Positions 17,192-25,090 of a stretch of 46,763 nucleotides of DNA are shown here, one piece after another (positions within the stretch are counted from its first letter, which is position 1; each line of letters opens with the position of its first letter). The notes under the pieces were generated by a model. The model was given only the letters and a program-made list of their open reading frames with translations, was not told where the DNA came from and searched no databases. The DNA is from an uncultured Clostridium sp. (GTDB taxonomy: Bacteria > Bacillota > Clostridia > Oscillospirales > Acutalibacteraceae): contig CABRLN010000016.1 in NCBI GenBank assembly GCA_902471875.1, positions 1 through 46,763 of the forward strand. Direction: 5' to 3'. The position numbers and the translations under genes were made by a program.

Positions 17192-17374
17192 CTACTGTCT
17201 TTTTACAATTTTCTTTATGTTTTTTTCAATTTTAGAACGAGGCACCATAACCTCTCTGCCACAACCTTGACATTTTATTTTAAAGTCCATACCCACACGA
17301 AGAACAATAAAGTTTTTACTTGAACAGGGATGTGGTTTTTTCATTTCAAGTATATCTCCAACCTTTACATCCAT
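17192..17374 (-). CDS. DUF951 family small zinc-ribbon-like protein
   Basis: A 60-residue protein, complete for this family. It starts MDVKVGDILEMKKPHPCSS, then has VLRVGMDFKIKCQGCGREVMVPRSKIEK. The cysteines at about 17, 36 and 39 could bind a metal, and the fold looks like a small SH3/OB barrel. AGAAAGGAG precedes the ATG. It is the first gene behind the promoter at 17411-17439 and leads into prfA, which suggests a link to translation, although no role is known. Confidence 0.85.
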   Translation of the reverse strand: MDVKVGDILEMKKPHPCSSKNFIVLRVGMDFKIKCQGCGREVMVPRSKIEKNIKKIVKRQ

Positions 17375-17410
17375 TTGTTACTGCTCCTTTCTATAAAAGG
17401 CTATTAGCAT

Positions 17411-17439
17411 ATTATACCACATATTGTTATCCTATTCAA
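17411..17439 (-). promoter_or_regulatory. Sigma-A promoter for DUF951-prfA-tsaC-coaE-slt
   Basis: Minus strand: -35 TTGAAT (17434-17439), 17-base spacer, -10 TATAAT (17411-17416), with TG one base before the -10 (extended -10). The ribosome site of the DUF951 gene follows about 25 bases later. It probably drives the overlapping translation and CoA genes downstream. Confidence 0.7.
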
Positions 17440-17462
17440 TTCACATAAGGTACATAACATGG

Positions 17463-18131
17463 CTATTTTATTCCTAAAATTCCAACCTGCATATACGAAA
17501 GCCACAACAATTCGACACTTTCAAATCCGCATTCATGAATAAGTTTTATGTGCTCTGCTACTGTTATTGGAAAATAGCTTTTGTTATATCTGTCTTTGTG
17601 GTTATTGCATTCTTCACAGCTTTTGCCTTGGCGCAGCTGCCAATTCGACCACCTGTTTAAAAACATATCTTTTCCCTTTTTACTATTAGGAGCAAAATTT
17701 TCAAAAGTAATAAAAATTCCGCCGTTTTTCAGTGCATTATAACAGTTTTTTATGCTTTGCTTACGTTGGCTTGGTTGTAAGTAATGGTTAACCATTACTG
17801 CTGTTACAACATCAAATTGATTTTTATATTCAAGACTTCTTACATCTTGCTGTTCAAACTGTACATTACTGTGTCTATAATTCTGCTTAGCTATATTCAG
17901 CATTTCTTCAGAAGTATCACAAAGCACTAGCTGCTCAATATATGATTTACAATGCAATATCTCTGCAAGTTTTCCTGTGCCACAACCCACGTCTAGCCAT
18001 TTAATGCTTTTTTGTTCGTAATTTTCTGCAATATCTAATATTTGTCTGTATATATCTTCATAATAAGGAATTGTCTTTTTAATTTTTTCATCATACTCAT
18101 TTGCATTATAAGCAGATTTATTATCAGCCAA
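17463..18131 (-). CDS. Class I SAM-dependent methyltransferase
   Basis: About 222 residues with the Rossmann methyltransferase core: motif I KWLDVGCGTGKLAEILH near 40-56, the acidic end of strand 2 in LVLCDTSEEMLNIAKQN, QFEQQDVRSLE, and the post-motif FDVVTAVMVNHYLQPSQRKQ. Cysteines in SCEECNNH near 178-185 are unusual but unassigned. A TTG start at 18131 is preferred because GAGG lies 8 bases upstream; in-frame codons further up precede the site. It lies 55 bases after hflX in the same direction. The substrate cannot be inferred. Confidence 0.8.
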   Translation of the reverse strand: MADNKSAYNANEYDEKIKKTIPYYEDIYRQILDIAENYEQKSIKWLDVGCGTGKLAEILHCKSYIEQLVLCDTSEEMLNIAKQNYRHSNVQFEQQDVRSLEYKNQFDVVTAVMVNHYLQPSQRKQSIKNCYNALKNGGIFITFENFAPNSKKGKDMFLNRWSNWQLRQGKSCEECNNHKDRYNKSYFPITVAEHIKLIHECGFESVELLWLSYMQVGILGIK

Positions 18132-18186
18132 CTTATACACCTCACCTTGAGCCAGCAATTGGTTTTATCAATTGTGCAGTTTATTA

Positions 18187-19440
18187 CTAATCACATAAAT
18201 AACCACTCAGCTTGCCGTAAAGATCAGGATCAAGCAGTGCTTCTATGCTAATGCCCTCAGTTACATATTCTTCACTTATAAGAGTTGCCTTTTGTCGAAT
18301 TTCAGCCACCAAACCGCCTTTATCAAAAGGAATTAACAGCTTTACCCTTTTTATTTTTACAGGCAAATTTTCTTCTATTGCTTCAAGCAATATGTCAATT
18401 CCAGTACCATTTTTAGCACTTATTCTTACTGAATTGCTTACCGACGGTAAGATTCCGTTTTGAGCGTCAACCTTATCCCACTTATTAAGCACAGGAATAA
18501 CAGGAGTATCACCGCAGCCAAGACTTTGCAAAAGCTCTCTTGTTACCTGTAAGTGTAAATATGCCTCCTCTGATGAAGCGTCACATACATTTAAAATTAT
18601 ATCGGCAGTTGCAGCCTCTTCAAGAGTTGACTTAAAAGCTTCTACCAAGTGGTGAGGCAAACGCCTTACAAGACCTACTGTATCAATAAGCATAACAGTT
18701 ACTCCGTTAGGCAGTTTTAATGCTCTTGAGGTAGGGTCAAGAGTAGCAAAAAGTTTATTTTCAGCCAATACACCGGCATTTGTAAGATAATTCATAAGGG
18801 TTGATTTGCCTGCATTGGTATAACCCACAATTGCAGCAGTTATAACACCGTCTTTTTTTCTTCTGTTTTTAAGCATGTTACGACGCTGTTCAACATCAGC
18901 AAGCTGTTCTTTTAAAGTTTCCATTCTTCTGCGAATATGTCGCTTGTCGGTTTCAAGCTTTGTTTCACCGGGACCCCTTGTACCAATACCACCACCCAAA
19001 CGTGACATTGCAGCACCTTTGCCTGTTAAACGTGGCAGCATATACTTCAACTGTGCCAGTTCAACCTGAAGCTTACCCTCCTTTGATCTTGCTCTTAGCG
19101 CAAAAATGTCGAGAATAAGCATTGTTCGGTCAATTGTTCGTACATTGGTAAAATCTTCTATATTTCTTATTTGTGTCGGAGTAAGCTCACTATCAAAAAT
19201 AAGCAGGTCTATGTTCTGACTTTTACAGAACTCTGCAATTTCTTCCAGTCTGCCACTACCAACATATGTGGCTGTGTCAGGCTTTTCTTTCTTTTGTGTA
19301 AGAGTTGCAACAGGCTCTGCACCTGCACTTTCGGCAAGTTCCCACAGTTCTTTCAATGACATATCAGCATCATAATCACCTGTATCTACACATACCAGTA
19401 ATACTCTTTGCGGTTTAATTTCATTTTCAAACAGTTCCAT
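18187..19440 (-). CDS. hflX: GTPase HflX
   Basis: HflX is a ribosome-associated GTPase that splits or rescues stalled ribosomes in stress. The 417 residues contain the HflX N-terminal domain (about 15-115) with TATYVGSGRLEEIAEF, a glycine-rich coiled segment MSRLGGGIGTRGPGETKLE near 150-170, then the G domain: G1 GYTNAGKSTLMNYL, G3 DTVGLVRRLPHHLVEAFKST, and G4 NKWD. The ATG at 19440 has GGAG 5 bases upstream; an ATG seven codons earlier precedes that site. It is followed by the methyltransferase gene. Confidence 0.93.
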   Translation of the reverse strand: MELFENEIKPQRVLLVCVDTGDYDADMSLKELWELAESAGAEPVATLTQKKEKPDTATYVGSGRLEEIAEFCKSQNIDLLIFDSELTPTQIRNIEDFTNVRTIDRTMLILDIFALRARSKEGKLQVELAQLKYMLPRLTGKGAAMSRLGGGIGTRGPGETKLETDKRHIRRRMETLKEQLADVEQRRNMLKNRRKKDGVITAAIVGYTNAGKSTLMNYLTNAGVLAENKLFATLDPTSRALKLPNGVTVMLIDTVGLVRRLPHHLVEAFKSTLEEAATADIILNVCDASSEEAYLHLQVTRELLQSLGCGDTPVIPVLNKWDKVDAQNGILPSVSNSVRISAKNGTGIDILLEAIEENLPVKIKRVKLLIPFDKGGLVAEIRQKATLISEEYVTEGISIEALLDPDLYGKLSGYLCD

Positions 19441-19688
19441 ATAATCTCCATAATTTGTCATAAATAGTTTAATCTGTCAATATATTTTACTTTATTGTAC
19501 CAAGTGATATAAAAAAGTCAACAAAAGTATTGTAAAATAATTATAAATTTACTCACCACTTATTATAACCTTTTCTCTTATATTTAATATTCTATAAAAA
19601 ATTAATTAAAACACATTTAATTAGTTTGAATTTAGCAAAAATATGCATTACATATTTTCTCCATAATTTTTTGGAAAATATATTTAAT

Positions 19689-19716
19689 TTGTTAACAATT
19701 TGTGATAAGATATAGA
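19689..19716 (+). promoter_or_regulatory. Probable nadB promoter with palindromic -35
   Basis: TTGTTA (19689-19694), a 16-base spacer and TATAGA (19711-19716) form a moderate sigma-A promoter. The -35 lies inside the perfect palindrome TTGTTAACAA (19689-19698), a possible operator. The rest of the interval 19441-19688 is AT-rich with no gene or RNA that I recognise. Confidence 0.4.
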
Positions 19717-19740
19717 TTAAGAAAAATAATTATGTACTTG

Positions 19741-19817
19741 GGAAACGCTTTTTTATGAAATACAGCATATTTAGCACAACAAAGCGTTACCTTATCTACA
19801 TTTTACCTTTGAAAGGT
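19741..19817 (+). promoter_or_regulatory. Structured nadB leader
   Basis: The leader contains GGAAACGC (19741-19748), able to pair with GCGTTACC (19784-19791) across a loop that holds a small TATG/CATA hairpin. It is followed by ACCTTTGAAAGGT (19805-19817), a hairpin that would hide the AAAGG ribosome site of nadB. This could be an RNA switch or a simple structured leader. It does not match any riboswitch class whose consensus I know, including the NAD+ classes. Confidence 0.35.
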
Positions 19818-19827
19818 TGTAAATAAA

Positions 19828-21306
19828 ATGAAAGATAATTATGATATAGTTATTATTGGTTCGGGTGTGGCAGGCTTGTATGGGGCATTGCAATTCAGCA
19901 GCAAATACAAGGTTCTAGTAATTTCTAAAAGAGAGGCCCCTCTTTCTAACAGCTCGCTGGCACAAGGTGGTATTGCCGCCGTACTTGATAAAGATAACGA
20001 CAATGTTTCTCTGCACACAGAAGATACATTAATTGCGGGCAAATACAAAAATAATCCAAAGGCAATAGAGGTATTAGTAAACGAAGGACCATCTGATGTA
20101 TTAAAGCTTCGTGAATGGGGTGTAGAATTTGACTCTGACCCAAACGGTAATATGCTCATGACACTTGAGGCAGGTCACAGCAGACACCGCATTGTTCACC
20201 ACAAAGATTTTACAGGCAAAGCTGTAACAGACAGACTAATAGAAATTGTAAAAACAAAATCCAACATTGACTTTATTGAAAACACACTTGTTTTCTCACT
20301 TAATTACGCAGAAAACGGTTTTTATATAGGTATGCTTAACAGTGACCAAAGTATAACCACCGTATCTTGCAGTTATTGTATTTTGGCAACGGGTGGCATT
20401 GGCCGAGTATATAAATATACAACCAACAGTGCCATAGCAACAGGCGACGGTATTGCATTTGCACGTAATTTAGGTGCAAAAATAATGCACCTTGACCGAA
20501 TACAATTCCACCCAACAGCGTTTGCCGCTGAAAAAGGTCGAGAGCGCTTTTTAATTAGCGAAGCCGTTCGTGGCGAGGGTGCTGTACTTCTTAACTGTTT
20601 TGGTGAACGTTTTGCCCAAAACTATGACAGCCGCGGTGAGCTTGCACCAAGAGATGTTGTAAGCGAAGCTATTATTCGTGAATCTATAAAAACAAACAGT
20701 GAAAATTTCTACCTTGACATAACTCACAAATCGCCTGAATTTGTAACAGAGCGTTTTCCTATGATTTACAAAAAATGTCTTGAAGAGGGTGTTGACATTA
20801 CAAAAGAAAAAATACCTGTTTTTCCGTGTCAGCACTATCTTATGGGAGGTATAGATGTTGACCTTAACGCAAAAACATCAATTAATCGATTATATGCCGC
20901 AGGTGAGTGTTCTCACACAGGCGTGCACGGTGCTAATCGGTTGGCAAGCAACAGCTTGTTAGAAGCTCTTGTTTTTTCAAGACGTGCCGCATTAGATATT
21001 ATGAAAGATATTGAAAACGGAAACCAAGGCACAGTTAAAGGCAAAAAGCCTGTTTACAATATGGGTACCATCCCACTGCCGACAGGCATAAGAACAGAAA
21101 TAAGAAATATTCTTCAAGATGTTTACTTTGTTCTAAAAAAACCTGAAAAATTTGAAAAAAGCTATAACCGCTTTACAGAAATTTTAACTGACCTTGAAAA
21201 TACCGACTATCAGCTTACCTCTGACTATATAGAGGCTAAAAGCTTAGCAACGGTTGCACAGGAAATTATGCTTGAAGTTACACGAAAGCAACAGGAGGAT
21301 TATTAA
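19828..21306 (+). CDS. nadB: L-aspartate oxidase
   Basis: A flavoprotein oxidising L-aspartate to iminoaspartate, the first step of de novo NAD synthesis. The 492 residues show the FAD dinucleotide motif DIVIIGSGVAGLYGALQF at about 5-22, SSLAQGGIAAVLD near 42-54, the active-site region EAGHSRHRIVHHKDFTGK near 113-130, the HPTAF segment, and GVHGANRLASNSLLEALVFSRRAA near 368-391. Only a weak ribosome site (AAAGG, 11 bases away) is present, inside a possible hairpin. nadC follows after 2 bases. NadA (quinolinate synthase), normally in the same operon, is not in the window. Confidence 0.94.
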   Translation: MKDNYDIVIIGSGVAGLYGALQFSSKYKVLVISKREAPLSNSSLAQGGIAAVLDKDNDNVSLHTEDTLIAGKYKNNPKAIEVLVNEGPSDVLKLREWGVEFDSDPNGNMLMTLEAGHSRHRIVHHKDFTGKAVTDRLIEIVKTKSNIDFIENTLVFSLNYAENGFYIGMLNSDQSITTVSCSYCILATGGIGRVYKYTTNSAIATGDGIAFARNLGAKIMHLDRIQFHPTAFAAEKGRERFLISEAVRGEGAVLLNCFGERFAQNYDSRGELAPRDVVSEAIIRESIKTNSENFYLDITHKSPEFVTERFPMIYKKCLEEGVDITKEKIPVFPCQHYLMGGIDVDLNAKTSINRLYAAGECSHTGVHGANRLASNSLLEALVFSRRAALDIMKDIENGNQGTVKGKKPVYNMGTIPLPTGIRTEIRNILQDVYFVLKKPEKFEKSYNRFTEILTDLENTDYQLTSDYIEAKSLATVAQEIMLEVTRKQQEDY

Positions 21307-21308
21307 AT

Positions 21309-22145
21309 ATGGTTAACCAAATTTATGTTGATAATTTAATAAAGAACGCTCTTTTAGAGGATATTAATTATCTTGATACCACTACAGACTATCTTATTCC
21401 TGAAAATCAGGAAGACAAGGCTGAATTTTTAGCTAAGGCAAGCGGTGTACTGTGTGGTATTGATATTGCCCTTAGAGTATTTGAAATTTTACAGCCAAAT
21501 GCAAAATTCCAAATTTTTATACATGATGGTGAGCAGGTGAACAAGGGTGATATTATTGCTACAGTAAGCTGTAAAACACGTACTCTTTTAAAGGGAGAAC
21601 GTACAGCATTGAATTTACTTCAGCATTTAAGCGGTATTGCCACTGAAACCGCAAAATGTGTTCAGCTTTTAAAAGGCACAAAAGCCTCTATTGCTGATAC
21701 CAGAAAAACCTTGCCGGGTATGCGTCCTATACAAAAATATGCTGTTACTGTTGGCGGCGGCAGAAACCACCGCTACAATTTGTCGGATGCTGCAATGCTT
21801 AAAGATAACCACATTGACGCAGGGGGCGGCATTACTAGCACTGTGGCAAAACTGAAAGAAAAGCTGGGACATATGACTAAAATTGAGGTTGAGGTAAGAA
21901 ACCTTGACGAGCTTAAGGAAGCTATTAACGCAAAAGTTGATGTTATTATGCTTGATAATATGAACCCTGAGCTTATGTCTGAAGCCGTAAAAATTACTGA
22001 CGGCAAAGCCTTATTGGAAGCATCGGGTAATATAACAAGCGAAACCATTCGTGCTGTTGCTGAAAGTGGTGTTGACATTATTTCTATTGGTGCATTAACC
22101 CACTCGGTAAAAGCATTTGACATTTCAATGAGAATTTTAAAATAA
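21309..22145 (+). CDS. nadC: Nicotinate-nucleotide pyrophosphorylase (carboxylating)
   Basis: It converts quinolinate and PRPP to nicotinate mononucleotide with loss of CO2. The 278 residues show the family's RTALNLLQHLSGIAT near 97-111, the substrate-binding DTRKTLPGMRPIQKYAVTVGGG near 133-154 with HRYNLSDAAMLKDNHI, and the barrel end ISIGALTHSVKAFDIS. Its ATG begins 2 bases after the nadB stop, with AGGAGG in the nadB end, so translation is tightly linked. It ends at a terminator shared with the converging khpA. Confidence 0.95.
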   Translation: MVNQIYVDNLIKNALLEDINYLDTTTDYLIPENQEDKAEFLAKASGVLCGIDIALRVFEILQPNAKFQIFIHDGEQVNKGDIIATVSCKTRTLLKGERTALNLLQHLSGIATETAKCVQLLKGTKASIADTRKTLPGMRPIQKYAVTVGGGRNHRYNLSDAAMLKDNHIDAGGGITSTVAKLKEKLGHMTKIEVEVRNLDELKEAINAKVDVIMLDNMNPELMSEAVKITDGKALLEASGNITSETIRAVAESGVDIISIGALTHSVKAFDISMRILK

Positions 22146-22171
22146 TATATAAACAAAATATATAAAATAAG

Positions 22172-22202
22172 AAGGACAGAGCTTTAAATTTGCTCTGTCC
22201 TT
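22172..22202. terminator. Bidirectional terminator between nadC and khpA
   Basis: An 11-bp perfect stem, AAGGACAGAGC (22172-22182) with GCTCTGTCCTT (22192-22202), lies between two converging genes. Each strand has a modest T-rich tail (TTATTG on plus, TTATTTTATA on minus). It probably serves both transcripts. Confidence 0.65.
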
Positions 22203-22210
22203 TATTGTAA

Positions 22211-22444
22211 TTAGTCAATTTCAACCATTACCTTTGTGTTGCTTCTGACAGCTGTAGACCTGGCAATGGTACGAATAGCCTTTGCTATTCTTCCTTGCTT
22301 ACCAATTATTCTGCCCATGTCTTCTTCAGCAACATGCAAATGGTACACAATAATACCGTCCTCATTAGGGGCGTCTGTGTCAACCTTTACGAACTCAGGT
22401 TTTTCAACCAAGCCCTGTGCAATAGTAATTAATAATTGTTCCAT
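22211..22444 (-). CDS. khpA: KH-domain RNA-binding protein KhpA
   Basis: A 77-residue single KH domain protein. The RNA-binding loop is in MGRIIGKQGRIAKAIRTIAR (GxxG = GKQG) near residues 42-61. KhpA pairs with KhpB (Jag) in Firmicutes and affects cell division and RNA metabolism. The ATG at 22444 follows AAAGGAG by 7 bases, which excludes an in-frame ATG eight codons earlier. It is 30 bases downstream of rpsP. The usual next genes, rimM and trmD, are missing here because nadC converges immediately. Confidence 0.9.
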   Translation of the reverse strand: MEQLLITIAQGLVEKPEFVKVDTDAPNEDGIIVYHLHVAEEDMGRIIGKQGRIAKAIRTIARSTAVRSNTKVMVEID

Positions 22445-22474
22445 TGTTGAACTCCTTTTAGTAGCCAAGGGTTA

Positions 22475-22717
22475 TTAGTCAAGCACATTATGCTTTTTGA
22501 ACAGTGACTTAACAGTGTCTGTCATCTGAGCACCGTTTGCAATCCACTTTTTAGCCTTTTCAGAATCAACCTTAACCTCTTCAGGGTTAACCATTGGGTT
22601 GTAATAACCGATTTCTTCAATAAAACGGCCATCTCTTGGATATCTTGAGTCAGCAACTACTAAACGGTAGAAAGGAGCTTTTTTAGCACCCATACGTCTT
22701 AGTCTGATTTTTACCAT
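22475..22717 (-). CDS. rpsP: 30S ribosomal protein S16
   Basis: The 80 residues open with the classical MVKIRLRRMGAKKAPFYRLV, then ADSRYPRDGRFIEEIGYYNPM, both diagnostic for S16. The length is normal. GGAGGTG precedes the ATG closely. It sits between ffh (166 bases upstream) and khpA, the standard Firmicutes order. Confidence 0.97.
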   Translation of the reverse strand: MVKIRLRRMGAKKAPFYRLVVADSRYPRDGRFIEEIGYYNPMVNPEEVKVDSEKAKKWIANGAQMTDTVKSLFKKHNVLD

Positions 22718-22883
22718 TATCTTTCACCTCCGAAAAATTTATGCTAATATAAAGTAAAAATATTAAAACTTTTAAGAAAATTTCTTGCTGTTATGCATAA
22801 AGTAATTTCAAAAATTGTTTGTGTATTTTACTACAATTAGCATTAAATATATATCTTCACCAATTTCTTGGATGAATACAAAA

Positions 22884-24269
22884 TTATATTTTACCAAACG
22901 GGTTACCACCCAATGGTCCCATTGGTCCACCTAAGCCAGGCAAATTTTTAAAACGGCGTTTTTTACCCTTTTTACCGCCCATTTGCTTCATCATTTTTTG
23001 CATTTGCTCAAACTGCTTTAACAAACGGTTTACATCTTCAACCTTCATGCCACAGCCCTGTGCAATTCGTTTTTTACGTGACGGATTGATTATTGAAGGC
23101 TTTTCTCTCTCTTGTGGTGTCATTGATAAAATAATAGCGGCATTTCTGTCCATTATTCTGTCATCTATGTCCATTTCGTCCAGCTTGCCGTTGTCAATAC
23201 CAGGCAACTTTGAAAGAATACCTTTAATAGGTCCCATTCTTTTAATTTGCGCAAACTGTCCAAGCAAATCATTAAGATCAAACTTGTTTTTGGCAAGCTT
23301 TTGTGCCATCTCTTCGGCTTTTTTCTGGTCAATCTTACTTTCTGCTTCTTCAATAAGAGTAAGCATATCTCCCATACCTAAAATACGGCTCGCCATTCTA
23401 TCAGGGTGGAAAACCTCTAAATCCTCAAGCTTTTCACCCATACCTGCATATTTAATAGGCTTTCCTGTTACAGCCTTTACAGAAAGTGCTGCACCACCAC
23501 GAGTATCACCGTCCAGCTTTGTAAGAACAACTCCTGTAATATCAAGCAGATCATTAAATGATTTTGCAACATTAACAGCGTCCTGACCTGTCATAGAATC
23601 AACAACCAACAAAATTTCTTGCGGCTCAACCTCTTTTTTTATGTCGGCAAGCTCGCCCATAAGTTCTTGGTCTATATGCAATCTGCCAGCTGTATCAAGA
23701 ATAACTATATCATTGCCATAGTCTTTAGCATGTTTAACTGCCTCTTTGGCAATTGTAACAGGATTTGTTTTACCCATTTCAAAAACAGGTACATCAATGC
23801 TTTTTGCAACAACCTTTAGCTGTTCAATAGCCGCCGGTCTATAAATATCACAAGCTACAGCAAGAGGTCTATGCCCCTCTTTTTTCAGCATTTTTGCAAG
23901 CTTACCCGTATGGGTTGTCTTACCTGAACCCTGTAAGCCACACATCATAATAACTGTAGGTGGTTTAGAAGCCCATTTTATGCGTACCTCTTCACCGCCC
24001 ATAAGCTGTGTAAGCTCTTCGTTAACTATTTTAATTACCATTTGAGCAGGTGTTAGGCTTTCCATAACATCAGAACCTATTGCACGCTCTGAAACTCGTT
24101 TTGTAAAGTCCTTGGCAACTTTATAGTTAACATCAGCCTCAAGCAAAGCAAGTCTTACTTCACGCATTGCATCTTTAACATCATTTTCGGTTAGCTTACC
24201 TTTTGAACGCAGCTTTTTAAATGCCGCACTAAGTTTTTCGGATAAGCCCTCAAAAGCCAAAGTAATCAC
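22884..24269 (-). CDS. ffh: Signal recognition particle protein Ffh
   Basis: The SRP54 GTPase targets nascent membrane and secreted proteins to the translocon with SRP RNA and FtsY. The 461 residues comprise the N domain (1-95), the G domain with CGLQGSGKTTHTGKLA near 108-123, DTAGRLHID near 190 and TKLDGDTRGGAAL near 247-259, and a methionine-rich M domain (about 310-430), where FEQMQKMMKQMGGKKGKK binds the RNA and signal sequence. The tail is glycine-rich. It follows ylxM by 8 bases. Confidence 0.96.
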   Translation of the reverse strand: MITLAFEGLSEKLSAAFKKLRSKGKLTENDVKDAMREVRLALLEADVNYKVAKDFTKRVSERAIGSDVMESLTPAQMVIKIVNEELTQLMGGEEVRIKWASKPPTVIMMCGLQGSGKTTHTGKLAKMLKKEGHRPLAVACDIYRPAAIEQLKVVAKSIDVPVFEMGKTNPVTIAKEAVKHAKDYGNDIVILDTAGRLHIDQELMGELADIKKEVEPQEILLVVDSMTGQDAVNVAKSFNDLLDITGVVLTKLDGDTRGGAALSVKAVTGKPIKYAGMGEKLEDLEVFHPDRMASRILGMGDMLTLIEEAESKIDQKKAEEMAQKLAKNKFDLNDLLGQFAQIKRMGPIKGILSKLPGIDNGKLDEMDIDDRIMDRNAAIILSMTPQEREKPSIINPSRKKRIAQGCGMKVEDVNRLLKQFEQMQKMMKQMGGKKGKKRRFKNLPGLGGPMGPLGGNPFGKI

Positions 24270-24277
24270 CCTTTCAA

Positions 24278-24646
24278 TCAGAAATTCTTTTTCATATCGT
24301 TAATTGCCTGTTCTATAAACTGACAATTTTCATTTATTTTTGGATTTTGACAAAGCTGTTGGTTTTCGTTACTTATTTTACCAACAGCTTTTTGAATACT
24401 GTCTAGCTGACTTTGTACATTCTGCCATTTGTAGTAAAGCCCTAAAGATTGTTCAAGCTCTTCCAAAAATGCCTCTGAACGTTTTATTATATCGTGTACG
24501 CCCTGTCTAGTAATGCCCACAATTTCAGAAATTTCTCTTAGTGATAAATCATCATTATAATAGTAGTCCATTATCTCATATTGTTTTTCAGAAAGAACTT
24601 GTCCGTAAAAGTCCAGCAATAGTGATATTGTAAGTTTTTTATCCAT
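24278..24646 (-). CDS. ylxM: YlxM/UPF0122 DNA-binding-like protein
   Basis: A 122-residue helix-turn-helix protein of the UPF0122 family, a known partner gene and probable modulator of SRP. The sigma-like helix-turn-helix DLSLREISEIVGITRQGVHDIIKRSE lies near 31-56; the C-terminal half is a predicted coiled coil ending in NDMKKNF. The ATG at 24646 is 8 bases after GGAG; the GTG codons before it lie inside the ribosome site region. It is the first gene of ylxM-ffh-rpsP-khpA behind the promoter at 24725-24753. Confidence 0.92.
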   Translation of the reverse strand: MDKKLTISLLLDFYGQVLSEKQYEIMDYYYNDDLSLREISEIVGITRQGVHDIIKRSEAFLEELEQSLGLYYKWQNVQSQLDSIQKAVGKISNENQQLCQNPKINENCQFIEQAINDMKKNF

Positions 24647-24724
24647 ATTCACCACTCCAAACCAAAAGCATATTTTATTTTCTAAACATGCTTATGTAAA
24701 GTAAACACCTTTACACTGTTGATT

Positions 24725-24753
24725 ATTATACTATAATGATTATTAGCTGTCAA
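24725..24753 (-). promoter_or_regulatory. Consensus sigma-A promoter for ylxM-ffh
   Basis: Minus strand: a perfect TTGACA (24748-24753), a 17-base spacer and a perfect TATAAT (24725-24730). The leader of about 70 bases has two potential hairpins: GTAAAG/CTTTAC (24696-24714) and AAGCAT/ATGCTT (24666-24693). The second ends just before the ylxM ribosome site. This is the strongest promoter I see in the window. Confidence 0.85.
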
Positions 24754-24790
24754 GACTTTTATTTGACACTAAAAACATATTAATTTATAT

Positions 24791-24848
24791 GGCTTCACGC
24801 CACGTTCCCCAAAGGTATCAAAGGCTCTTCGGTATGGCACTTGTCCGA
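24791..24848. repeat. GC-rich palindromic intergenic element
   Basis: In an AT-rich gap, about 58 bases are markedly GC-rich and foldable. GGC-TTCAC-GCC makes a small hairpin (24791-24801). Then GCCA (24799-24802) pairs with TGGC (24835-24838), enclosing CCAAAG/CTTCGG-type arms around a loop. The composition and nested symmetry suggest a REP/MITE-like dispersed element or a small structured RNA. It lacks the conserved SRP RNA core (GGTCAGG with a GGAA-type tetraloop), so it is not ffs. No second copy is present in this window. Confidence 0.45.
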
Positions 24849-24902
24849 CATAAAATCTGCTCTAAAATCCTATCACGTTTTAAATCAATATTTTTATTAA
24901 AT

Positions 24903-25064
24903 TTAAAGTGATGTAAATATAGTAATAACACCTATAATAATAAACACAATTCCAAATAATATAATAAATATATCGCTCTTATTGCTATTATTACCCTTAT
25001 ATGCAGTACATATGAAACTGAACAAATGTCTTGTAAAAATCCTTTCTTCATTATAATAATACAA
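24903..25064 (-). CDS. Small single-span membrane protein, hypothetical
   Basis: A 53-codon frame starting at TTG (an alternative GTG lies one codon earlier). The first 30 residues are polar and mixed in charge, opening YYYNEERIFTRHLFSF. After the run KGNNSNKSD comes one clear membrane helix, IFIILFGIVFIIIGVITIF, at about 32-50, ending TSL. This organisation looks like a real protein, but no good ribosome site is seen near the start. It begins 26 bases after the HPr-kinase-like gene in the same direction. It may be an immunity-like, leader or regulatory membrane peptide; no homologue is recognised. Confidence 0.4.
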   Translation of the reverse strand: MYYYNEERIFTRHLFSFICTAYKGNNSNKSDIFIILFGIVFIIIGVITIFTSL

Positions 25065-25090
25065 CACATTATACAATAAACTTACATATA

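Noticed and set aside
23047..23586. 179-codon plus-strand frame opposite ffh
   Set aside because: It is antisense to the G and M domains of ffh and has no ribosome site or family resemblance.
24791..24848. SRP RNA (ffs) next to ffh
   Set aside because: The conserved domain IV core with its GGAA-type loop is missing and the element is too short; it reads better as a palindromic repeat.
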